Source of the DNA: UBA6022 sp036382575
Lineage (GTDB): Bacteria; Patescibacteriota; Saccharimonadia; Saccharimonadales; Saccharimonadaceae
Reading direction: 5' to 3'
Length of the DNA: 19,216 nt
Assembly (NCBI GenBank): GCA_036382575.1
Contig: DASVHL010000075.1
Coordinates: 1 to 19,216 of the forward strand
Position numbers and translations under genes: made by a program. Each line of letters opens with the position of its first letter. Positions within the stretch are counted from its first letter, which is position 1. This document shows positions 12,646-19,216 of this stretch, one piece after another. The notes below the pieces were generated by a model, which ran no database searches, had not been told where the DNA came from, and saw only the letters and a list, made by a program, of their open reading frames with translations.

Positions 12646-13629
12646 ATGAAGACTCCATCACGCCCCCTCATTTCCGTTGTCGTGCCACTTTATAATGAAA
12701 GTGACGTTATTTTGACGTTCCACGAGCAGCTCGTACAGGTTATTGATGTGGCGACCAAGCATTCATACGAAATTATCTATTGCGATGACGGTAGCAGCGA
12801 CACAACCGCAGCGATTGTACAAAAACTATGTGCCAGCGATCCCCGCGTTAAACTCATTAAACTATCCCGTAACTTCGGTAAAGAAAGTGCCTTATCTGCA
12901 GCGATTCATCAAGCAAATGGCGACGGTATTTTGATGCTTGATGGTGACGGTCAACATCCCGTCGATATGATTCCTCAATTTATCAAGACCTGGCAAGCAG
13001 GTGCTGACGTCGTGATTGGCCTGCGTGCCGACAAAGACCAGGAATCATTTACGAAAAAGTTCGGCTCATGGCTATTCTATAAACTCTTTAACCGCCTGAC
13101 CGGACAAACAATGACACCTGGCGCAACCGATTATCGCCTGATTGACCGTTCTGTTCAGCAAGCTTTCTTGTCGCTCACTGAAACTGATCGTATTACTCGT
13201 GGATTGATCGACTGGCTGGGATTCAAGCGAGAGTTTATTCCCATAAAGCGACTTAGCCGCACGGCCGGTAAGCCAAGCTATTCACTCAGTAACCTGATAA
13301 AACTCGCGACAAACAGTTTTGTATCATTGTCATCAACTCCGCTCTATTTATTTGGCTATATCGGGGTATTCATCGCAAGTGCCTCATTCCTTGTTGGTGT
13401 CACGGTCTTTATCGAACAAGTTATCCTACGCGACCCATTACATTGGCACTTCACAGGCCCTGCCATGCTCGGTATCCTCATTTTATTCCTGGTTGGCATA
13501 ATCCTTATTTCTCAAGGCATCATCTCGCTTTATATTTCACATATGCACAGCCAAACCAAAGGCCGTCCACTATACGTGATTGATTACAAAGGTTCAGCCG
13601 GGATAGTAAAGGAAACGGATGCTAAGTAA
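12646..13629 (+). CDS. GT2 glycosyltransferase, DPM/GtrB-like (polyprenyl-phosphate glycosyltransferase)
   Basis: 327 residues. The GT-A domain opens with ISVVVPLYNESD (9-20) and continues with YCDDGSSDTT, LSRNFGKESALSAAI and LDGDGQHP (DxD-type metal/nucleotide site), then GATDYRLIDR. Two C-terminal membrane helices (about 233-255 and 270-296) end in HMHSQTKGRPLYVI. This is the arrangement of GtrB/DPM1/ArnC enzymes, which make undecaprenyl-phosphate-sugar from a nucleotide sugar on the inner membrane face. The next gene is a GtrA-like protein overlapping by 11 bp, which strengthens the GtrB assignment. The sugar is unknown. Confidence 0.92.
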   Translation: MKTPSRPLISVVVPLYNESDVILTFHEQLVQVIDVATKHSYEIIYCDDGSSDTTAAIVQKLCASDPRVKLIKLSRNFGKESALSAAIHQANGDGILMLDGDGQHPVDMIPQFIKTWQAGADVVIGLRADKDQESFTKKFGSWLFYKLFNRLTGQTMTPGATDYRLIDRSVQQAFLSLTETDRITRGLIDWLGFKREFIPIKRLSRTAGKPSYSLSNLIKLATNSFVSLSSTPLYLFGYIGVFIASASFLVGVTVFIEQVILRDPLHWHFTGPAMLGILILFLVGIILISQGIISLYISHMHSQTKGRPLYVIDYKGSAGIVKETDAK

Positions 13630-14035
13630 ATTCCGTCCCGACCTCAAAAAACCAAGCCACCGCTATCTCGTTACTGGTATTAGTGTCTATCTATTTGAAC
13701 TATTAGTCATTCTCGTTGCCGAAAAGCTTGGCGCTAGCGGTATCCTAGCCGTAGGACTGAGTTTCTGGCTTGGCTTCATGGTTTCTTTTGGCCTACAAAA
13801 AGCTTTTACTTTCAAAGACAAGCGAACGCACCATCGTATTCTCGTACCCCAAATAATCGCCTATGCGCTACTGGTATTATTTAACTTCGGCTTTACACTT
13901 TTGGTCACTCAACTGCTTGTTGCCTTAGTGCCAGCTGTTGTCACGCGAACGGTTGCCCTAGGTATTACGACTGTTTGGAACTTTTATTTGTACCGCACCA
14001 GGATCTTTAAAACAGACGATAACCTTGTCTATTAA
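13619..14035 (+). CDS. GtrA-like membrane protein (putative lipid-linked sugar flippase)
   Basis: 138 residues, the usual size for the GtrA family (PF04138 from memory), with four membrane spans at about 16-33, 41-60, 77-98 and 106-125. The typical features are RYLVTGISVYLFELL at the start, FWLGFMVSFGLQKAFTFKDKR in the middle and WNFYLYRTRIFK at the end. GtrA proteins are thought to flip the polyprenyl-phosphate sugar made by the GtrB partner. The start overlaps the GT2 gene by 11 bp and has AAGGAAA just upstream, consistent with coupled translation. Confidence 0.9.
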   Translation: MLSKFRPDLKKPSHRYLVTGISVYLFELLVILVAEKLGASGILAVGLSFWLGFMVSFGLQKAFTFKDKRTHHRILVPQIIAYALLVLFNFGFTLLVTQLLVALVPAVVTRTVALGITTVWNFYLYRTRIFKTDDNLVY

Positions 14036-14045
14036 GTAATTATTG

Positions 14046-16634
14046 ATGGTAAAGCAACGTAAAAAGAATCTAAAAAAGGTAATCAAGCGTCTATTCACTA
14101 AAACGATTAGACGCCCTGGTTTTCCGAAAGCCTATAGCGTTTTCGGCGTAATCACATTACTACTAACGATAATCTTTTGGGCACTGCCGACCGCGCTAGT
14201 CCATCAGCATAATGCCGACCAGCTAGTTGATCCGTATCTTTTTGAGAATGTAGGTACATTCCAAGCAGCGATCTTTCCTGGCCAACATAGCTTTCTAATT
14301 AAATGGCCGCTCTTCTGGCTCGTCAGCTTATGCGGCTCTTCACCAACGGCCTTCGTATTATTTACATTAGCCGTCACCTTACTAACCGTTGGATTGTTGG
14401 TCTATATTCTGTACCGAATCGAACGACGTCCAGTTGTTTTTGGCGCACTTTGTTTGGCCCTAGCGAGTGCATTATTACTCATCCCTGCCGAATCATATCC
14501 AGGCGCCTTATTACCAATGAACATGGCGATGCTTGCCACACGAAATTTAGAATATATCGTCTATATCGCTAGTATTATTTTATTAATACGCGCACCGCGA
14601 TTGATTAGCTGGAAAATGGGATTAGCCGTACTTACGCTGGGGTCACTAATTGCCAGCGACAAATTGTTTCTCACACTCAGTCTTGGTGGATCGTTCGTTG
14701 CCCTCATTGCCTATCTGCTATTCAAACAACGACAGCTCGTACAACTCGCGCTACGTTGGCTAATTGTCAGCGTGCTCGCAAGTGGCCTAGCAATGAGTAT
14801 TATTTGGCTCATTTCTATCACTGACATCACAACAATTAGCGACAGCGCAGGTGCTGGCCCTTACGCTCTCGTCAATAACTTTAAAGATCTAGCACTGGGC
14901 ATTATTTATGGTATCTTAGGCATCTTCACTAACCTAGGTGCCAATCCAGCTTTTGATGCCACCATCGCCAAAAACATTCCCGCACAAGCATTACAGCGCC
15001 TACTATCGCCAGCAGGACCTACGTACCTGATTAACATTTCTCTCGCTTTCACAGCAATCGTCATCAGTTATAAACTGTGGTGGACGAGTCTTCGCACCAA
15101 ACTAAAAAAGACTAAACGAGCACCAAAGCCACTCCAGACTAGCATCGGTCTATCACTCATCATGATATGGACCAGTCTCGCGGCCTTCGGCGTCTTTATA
15201 GCAAGTAATCACTACTACGCTGTTGATGCTCGCTATTTAACAATCTTTCTTTTCACTGTCTTTATCGTTATTGCTATTTACATGCGTCGCATCAGACTAC
15301 GTCGAGCACGTGTCGTTATTGCTGGCCTTATTATTGTTTGCGGCATCGCACTCGGGTTGCATTCGTCTTGGCAGACTTCAGCGAATTCGGCTGCAGTTTT
15401 ATCAACCAACCAGCAACGCAACCATCTAATCATTGATGCGCTAGCACAAAATCCCGTTAAGACTTTAGTTGGTGACTACTGGCGCGTCCTCCCGATCAAG
15501 CAAGCGATGCGTCATTCTCAAAACGTCCTTCCACTAGCTGACTGCACCACGCCGCGTGACGTCCTAACTAGCAGCGCCTGGAAGCGGGATTTATCGCGCG
15601 AAAGCTTTGCCTATCTACTACCACTCAAACCTAGTACGACAGGCTATCCTGGCTGTAGTATCGAACAAATAATCGGCCTATATGGTCGCCCAAGCGCCAG
15701 TCATGTCATAGCCGGTACTGCTAGCGAACCCGAGGAAGTTCTACTGTTTTACAGCTACGGCATCAATGACACGATGCGCCATTCGCGCCCAACGGCTAGT
15801 ATTTTACCTATATCAACCAATCAAATCCGCAACACTCGCTGTAATAATTCAACAATCATGAATATCGTCGCTCACCAAGATGATGATATTTTATTTATGA
15901 ATCCAGATCTTATCCATAGCTTGCAGGCGGGCGACTGTATCCGTTCTGTGTACCTTACCGCGGGTGATAGTGGTGGTGGACGATTGTATTGGCTTGGGCG
16001 CGAGGAAGGCTCGAAAGCCGCCTATGCGCAGATGCTTGGTGTCAAAAACCCGATCTGGACCACTCGCACAGTTAGTCTTTCAAAAACCGCCTACGTAACT
16101 CTTGCAACCCTTAAAAACAGCCCGAATGTTAGTCTTATCTTCTTCCATCTACCTGATGGAAATATAAATGGTCATGGCTTTGAAGCAACCAACTTTGAAA
16201 GTCTCGAAAAACTTGAAACAGGCGGAATATCAACTATTCACTCGGTCGACGGTCAATCTATGTACACTCCGGACCAGCTCATTAATGCTCTTGTTAAGCT
16301 AATTGACACATATAAACCAGATGAAATTCGGACCCAAGCAACGCACAATCTCAGCGAACAATTCGCCGATCACAGCGATCACCTTGCCGCGGGAAACTTC
16401 GCCAAGCGTACTCAGCAACAATACGCCCAGCAAGAGGACGCACTGGAACTTACTTTTTATGTAGGTTATCCTATTCGTGACCAACCAGAGAATGTTGACC
16501 CTGCTGATGTTACTGCCACCGAGAACACCTTCTTTACTTATGCCAAGCACGACAGCGGAGCATGCAACTCGATTGACACCTGCAGTACGATGTCATATAT
16601 CTATTACCTCAACCGACAATACACTACAGAATAA
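14046..16634 (+). CDS. Polytopic membrane glycosyltransferase-like protein fused to a PIG-L deacetylase domain
   Basis: 862 residues from the ATG at 14046 (a TTG one codon earlier is possible). After a basic N-terminus, residues 30-440 contain about 12 hydrophobic helices. The first loop, HNADQLVDPYLF, has the acidic residues expected of GT-C type enzymes that use lipid-linked sugars. Residues 440-600 are soluble. Residues 600-860 form a PIG-L/LmbE deacetylase domain: IVAHQDDDILFMNPDL holds the zinc motif (H611-Q-D-D-D615, usually HPDDE), and DHSDH (776-780) supplies the second His-x-x-His. Numbering is from the TTG. Function inferred: a GtrC-like transferase for the sugar made and flipped by the two upstream genes, joined to an enzyme that removes acetyl groups from amino sugars. 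The spacing from the GtrA-like gene is 10 bp, with no strong ribosome binding site. Confidence 0.85.
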   Translation: MVKQRKKNLKKVIKRLFTKTIRRPGFPKAYSVFGVITLLLTIIFWALPTALVHQHNADQLVDPYLFENVGTFQAAIFPGQHSFLIKWPLFWLVSLCGSSPTAFVLFTLAVTLLTVGLLVYILYRIERRPVVFGALCLALASALLLIPAESYPGALLPMNMAMLATRNLEYIVYIASIILLIRAPRLISWKMGLAVLTLGSLIASDKLFLTLSLGGSFVALIAYLLFKQRQLVQLALRWLIVSVLASGLAMSIIWLISITDITTISDSAGAGPYALVNNFKDLALGIIYGILGIFTNLGANPAFDATIAKNIPAQALQRLLSPAGPTYLINISLAFTAIVISYKLWWTSLRTKLKKTKRAPKPLQTSIGLSLIMIWTSLAAFGVFIASNHYYAVDARYLTIFLFTVFIVIAIYMRRIRLRRARVVIAGLIIVCGIALGLHSSWQTSANSAAVLSTNQQRNHLIIDALAQNPVKTLVGDYWRVLPIKQAMRHSQNVLPLADCTTPRDVLTSSAWKRDLSRESFAYLLPLKPSTTGYPGCSIEQIIGLYGRPSASHVIAGTASEPEEVLLFYSYGINDTMRHSRPTASILPISTNQIRNTRCNNSTIMNIVAHQDDDILFMNPDLIHSLQAGDCIRSVYLTAGDSGGGRLYWLGREEGSKAAYAQMLGVKNPIWTTRTVSLSKTAYVTLATLKNSPNVSLIFFHLPDGNINGHGFEATNFESLEKLETGGISTIHSVDGQSMYTPDQLINALVKLIDTYKPDEIRTQATHNLSEQFADHSDHLAAGNFAKRTQQQYAQQEDALELTFYVGYPIRDQPENVDPADVTATENTFFTYAKHDSGACNSIDTCSTMSYIYYLNRQYTTE

Positions 16635-16649
16635 TTAATACAGCTTTCA

Positions 16650-16677
16650 TTGCATTATTATAAATTAGTTGTATAAT
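16650..16677 (+). promoter_or_regulatory. Promoter of the gene at 16722
   Basis: TTGCAT (16650-16655), 16-bp spacer, perfect TATAAT (16672-16677). The predicted leader is about 38 nt and carries AGGAG (16711-16715) 6 nt before the ATG. Confidence 0.6.
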
Positions 16678-16721
16678 CACCCTATTGTCCCTTTCCGATC
16701 TTTTACAGTTAGGAGTTCGTC

Positions 16722-17177
16722 ATGAGTGACGAAACACTTGATCCCGAAAACGCGGAAGTGGTTCTACAAATCAGTAGCTGCATCCTCAGATTTCTGACAG
16801 GCTCAAATTTCTATCTTGCTACCATTACAGGTAAATCGTTAGAAGGTAGAGGATTTGTCGTCGATGTAGGCGGCTTCGGCCTGCTGCAGTATTTGATACG
16901 TGATCAAAATGTGATCTACTCGCCATCGAGCTACACCCAACTTGATACGCGTCGTCACGCCTGCAACATCTGGTTTCATAACGACGAGCTTGAGGCGAGG
17001 GTAGACCGCTGGGTCATTGACGTTTTTAATCAAGAAAGCGAAGAGGGTCTCACCCTCCTTCGCGATCACCTTGTCGAACAAACCGAAGGTCAAATTGAAT
17101 TTCGGTTAAACTGTCGCCGTGGTCCCGTTCGTCCCGAAAAAACACTCGCAGACTACGGCCTAGGTATCCGTAAATAG
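16722..17177 (+). CDS. Small soluble protein of unknown function
   Basis: 151 residues, acidic, without signal peptide or membrane span. Two regions stand out: a hydrophobic/beta part near 17-70 (SCILRFLTGSNFYLATITG, GFVVDVGGFGLLQYLI) and a charged helical part near 88-125 (NDELEARVDRWVIDVF, EGLTLLRDHLVEQTEGQIEF). It ends RPEKTLADYGLGIRK. I do not recognise a family. The gene is well supported by a consensus promoter, AGGAG ribosome binding site and a strong terminator 16 bp after the stop, i.e. a monocistronic unit with a conventional leader. Confidence 0.7.
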   Translation: MSDETLDPENAEVVLQISSCILRFLTGSNFYLATITGKSLEGRGFVVDVGGFGLLQYLIRDQNVIYSPSSYTQLDTRRHACNIWFHNDELEARVDRWVIDVFNQESEEGLTLLRDHLVEQTEGQIEFRLNCRRGPVRPEKTLADYGLGIRK

Positions 17178-17192
17178 ATTCAGAAAGTGACA

Positions 17193-17228
17193 GAGCCTCT
17201 CATAACATACGTTGCGAGAGGCTCTTTT
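17193..17228 (+). terminator. Strong intrinsic terminator
   Basis: GAGCCTCTC (17193-17201) pairs perfectly with GAGAGGCTC (17216-17224) around a 14-nt loop and is followed by TTTT. It serves the gene ending at 17177. No U-tract is seen for the minus strand. Confidence 0.85.
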
Positions 17229-17269
17229 CATGCATCAACTACTATTCGTTTGTCCGTTCTCTTCAGAAC

Positions 17270-18991
17270 TTATTGGCCACCGTATCCGTAACCATAGCCT
17301 GGATAAGTAAGATATGGCTTATGGTAGTTTGCAACCTTAACTGGCTGATGTATGTCATCAAGAACCGTGTCGGTGGGAGCAATGTAGAGTTCGCTACCAT
17401 TTTTAGCGAGTAAAATATATTTATCAGTATACCAACCGTATGGCGTATAGTCTGATAGCGACGCTATCTGCTGACTGCTCGCGCCATTTTTGTCACCAAT
17501 AAACAACGAATTCTTTCCGTCACGCACCTCTGACCAGAACACCCTTTTGGCATCTGGTGACACTAAATAGGTTGGATAAGCTGAATTGAATTGATCGTCG
17601 GTTGTTGTGTCCGCCCCTCCTAGGACACCGTTCTCATACTCGTAATATGACACTTTTCCCATTGGGTCAGTAAAGCCTGCATAAATTTCTTGTGGCTTGT
17701 AAAAACGAATATTTACATAGGCACCCTGTGGCTGTACAACTTCTTTTATCACCCGCTTCTTGCCATCTGTTGTGGCTGACATGATGGACATCTTAAAATC
17801 ACCGGCACGATACGCAGACCTACTCCAACTCTTCGTATAGACAACTTCGTTATTCAAGATATAGGGATTGCCAATATCTTCACGCTGGAAGTCATAGTAG
17901 CTAGTGCCGCTACCAAGCGCCTGATCAATAGACGTAATCTTTTTAGATTCCACATCATAAGCTTTCAACACCTGTCGCTGGTTATCCCAAGACTCACCAG
18001 TATCACGAGTTACTTTGTATATAAAGTCATGACCAGACCATCCAACAAAACTAAAGCTCGCTGATCCTTCGTCGGCCGTGATCAACTCGCCTGTTTCAGT
18101 ATTAATAATATATACCTTATCAAATTCACTGTCTCGCCGCGCAAGTAGCGCTAGGTACTTCCAGTCACGTGCCGCAAGTAGCGATGTCGATTCATCTCGC
18201 TCCTTACCCGTTCCTGTTATAACAACCTCAGGATTGCTGCCATCAAGATTAGACTTCATGACATTGATTTTGCCCGTGCTTTTACTTAGATAAAAGAGAT
18301 GTCCGCTCGCCGTCAATGTAAATTCAGTTGCTTTATCAGTATTATCACTGCTAAGTTTTACACTACGTACATTATAGCCATCTTTTTCAAATACACCGTC
18401 GTGAGCTTTCTGATCCGCAGGAATAACGATTGTCGCAACACCATCTTTATCAGTGATAGCCGTCGCCCTACCTACTGATAATTTAGCCGAGTCAACTGGA
18501 ACCTTAGAGATTGAATCAACAATAGAAACGAGGACTTGTCGTCCTTGCGCCTTAACTTCTATTGGCGTAGTATCAGTCGCTCCAATAACTGGCACTATAT
18601 ATGCGCGGGTAGAGGCCGTATAAAGCTGCTTATTAACCATTAGCTCATAGACGCCGACACTGACGTCCTTCAGAACGACAGTGCCTGAGCTGTCAGTTTT
18701 TCCTTCTACGCCACCCAGACTTACAGCTGCATCACTAACCGGCTTCTTTAGCGATTGGTCAACAACTTTGAGTGTGACGTCCTTTTTAACGACAAGCCCG
18801 AGCACAGCATATCGAGTGAAAGGAATCGAAACTGTAATTATTAATAGAGCAAAAACAATTGCAGATATGGAGATTGTCTTTCGTTTTCGGGTACTGAAAA
18901 GACTTTTGACAAAGTCTCCAGCTTTAGACACATGCCCCTTATTGAAACGAAGCTTATTTTTATGTTTTTCCACTCGATTTTTAGATTCCAT
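17270..18991 (-). CDS. Membrane-anchored protein with two PEGA/carboxypeptidase-regulatory-like modules and a TolB-like beta-propeller
   Basis: 573 residues. A basic cytoplasmic tail (1-38) precedes one span at about 39-57. Two tandem beta-sandwich modules follow: 71-148 (VTLKVVDQSLKKPVSDAAVSLGG, DSSGTVVLKDV) and 151-228 (VLVSIVDSISKVPVDSAKLSVG, DKDGVATIVI). They are alike in sequence, typical of CarboxypepD_reg or PEGA folds. Residues 230-560 repeat a pattern of short beta strands with D/G turns (LSKSTGKINVMKSNLDGSNPEVVI; YIINTETGELITADEG; VSPDAKRVFWSEVRDGKNSLFIGD), as in TolB/DPP-IV N-terminal propellers. The C-terminus is a Tyr/Gly tail, YPGYGYGYGGQ. No catalytic residues are evident, so binding or scaffolding at the cell surface is likely. 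No Shine-Dalgarno precedes the ATG. Confidence 0.8.
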   Translation of the reverse strand: MESKNRVEKHKNKLRFNKGHVSKAGDFVKSLFSTRKRKTISISAIVFALLIITVSIPFTRYAVLGLVVKKDVTLKVVDQSLKKPVSDAAVSLGGVEGKTDSSGTVVLKDVSVGVYELMVNKQLYTASTRAYIVPVIGATDTTPIEVKAQGRQVLVSIVDSISKVPVDSAKLSVGRATAITDKDGVATIVIPADQKAHDGVFEKDGYNVRSVKLSSDNTDKATEFTLTASGHLFYLSKSTGKINVMKSNLDGSNPEVVITGTGKERDESTSLLAARDWKYLALLARRDSEFDKVYIINTETGELITADEGSASFSFVGWSGHDFIYKVTRDTGESWDNQRQVLKAYDVESKKITSIDQALGSGTSYYDFQREDIGNPYILNNEVVYTKSWSRSAYRAGDFKMSIMSATTDGKKRVIKEVVQPQGAYVNIRFYKPQEIYAGFTDPMGKVSYYEYENGVLGGADTTTDDQFNSAYPTYLVSPDAKRVFWSEVRDGKNSLFIGDKNGASSQQIASLSDYTPYGWYTDKYILLAKNGSELYIAPTDTVLDDIHQPVKVANYHKPYLTYPGYGYGYGGQ

Positions 18992-18997
18992 ATTAGA

Positions 18998-19026
18998 AGC
19001 TTACGGTTTTTAAACTATAATGACAA
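18998..19026 (-). promoter_or_regulatory. Candidate leaderless promoter of the propeller protein gene
   Basis: Minus strand: TTGTCA (19026-19021), 17-bp spacer, TAAGCT (19003-18998), then 6 nt to the ATG. The -10 match is weak. An alternative -10, TATAGT at 19019-19014, would give a leader of about 15 nt. Confidence 0.35.
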
Positions 19027-19095
19027 TCCTTTCTGTGCAAATTTAAGTAAAACACTCCACCTAAATTAATGCGTGGAAAAGTTTGACTCGCCAAC

Positions 19096-19215
19096 CTACT
19101 GTGTTAGCTTTACAAGCAATTGTCCAGCAGCCGCACTGGTAAACATGTCGCGACTCAACATTGCCTCCCTAATTGGAACAAACATTGATCCATAAATACG
19201 CTCTCCCGCACCGTC
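19096..19215 (-). CDS. C-terminal end of a minus-strand gene (5' end outside window)
   Basis: On the minus strand the frame is open from the window edge to a TAG at 19098-19096, giving 39 residues: DGAGERIYGSMFVPIREAML then SRDMFTSAAAGQLLVKLTQ. The composition is protein-like, with an amphipathic C-terminal helix, and no stop interrupts it. The direction fits the propeller gene that follows 104 bp later. The fragment is too short to assign a family. No strong terminator is seen after it; a weak TCCAC/GTGGA pairing at 19054-19076 is the only candidate. Confidence 0.5.
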   Translation of the reverse strand, partial: DGAGERIYGSMFVPIREAMLSRDMFTSAAAGQLLVKLTQ

Positions 19216-19216
19216 A

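Noticed and set aside
1..19216. CRISPR array, insertion sequence, transposase or prophage genes
   Set aside because: No regularly spaced direct repeats and no transposase, integrase, capsid or Cas-like proteins were seen in any frame.
1..19216. Alternative genetic code (TGA=Gly) as in other CPR lineages
   Set aside because: All main genes read through in the standard bacterial code, and the Nudix gene ends naturally at TGA.

Overview
The window looks like a chromosomal piece of a Patescibacteria/CPR bacterium, most probably Candidatus Saccharibacteria (TM7). That assignment is inferred from gene style: two short type IV pilin-like proteins with the near-identical N-terminus GFTIVELLIVIV, many one-membrane-span lineage-type hypothetical proteins, a surface protein with a GSMYYDTTLGK segment, and compact spacing. 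No marker gene such as 16S is present. TGA serves as a stop (the Nudix gene ends in TGA), so the TGA=Gly recoding of Gracilibacteria/SR1 does not apply.

Layout. 1-2223: the 3' end of a large secreted surface protein, then two convergent single-span membrane proteins whose stop codons sit inside one hairpin. 2317-4776: a Nudix hydrolase and a pilin-like gene (minus), divergent from a YpfJ-type zinc metallopeptidase and a PhnB-like VOC protein (plus). 4857-5790: a second pilin-like gene convergent with a small unknown protein. 5811-6483: a structure-rich stretch holding a 60-residue four-cysteine ORF, several hairpins or terminators, and tRNA-Asn(GUU) with encoded CCA and its own promoter.

6533-16634 is an envelope glycan block built from two divergent units whose start codons are only 42 bp apart. 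The minus unit encodes an O-antigen ligase/polymerase-like protein, a LexA-type DNA-binding protein lacking the protease domain, and a membrane-anchored class A beta-lactamase-like serine hydrolase. The plus unit encodes a polyprenyl-phosphate sugar-1-phosphate transferase and a GT4 glycosyltransferase. After a second promoter come a DPM/GtrB-like GT2, a GtrA-like protein and an 863-residue membrane protein fused to a PIG-L deacetylase domain. The last three resemble a gtrABC module: charge a lipid carrier, flip it, transfer the sugar outside, here with a possible deacetylation step. 16722-19216 holds a small unknown gene with a clear terminator, a membrane-anchored beta-propeller protein, and the 3' end of another minus-strand gene.

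Across the window, many transcript-first genes have a TATACT-like -10 box only 6-11 nt before the ATG and no Shine-Dalgarno sequence, which predicts leaderless mRNAs. Genes internal to operons, and a few others, carry clear AGGAG-type ribosome binding sites.
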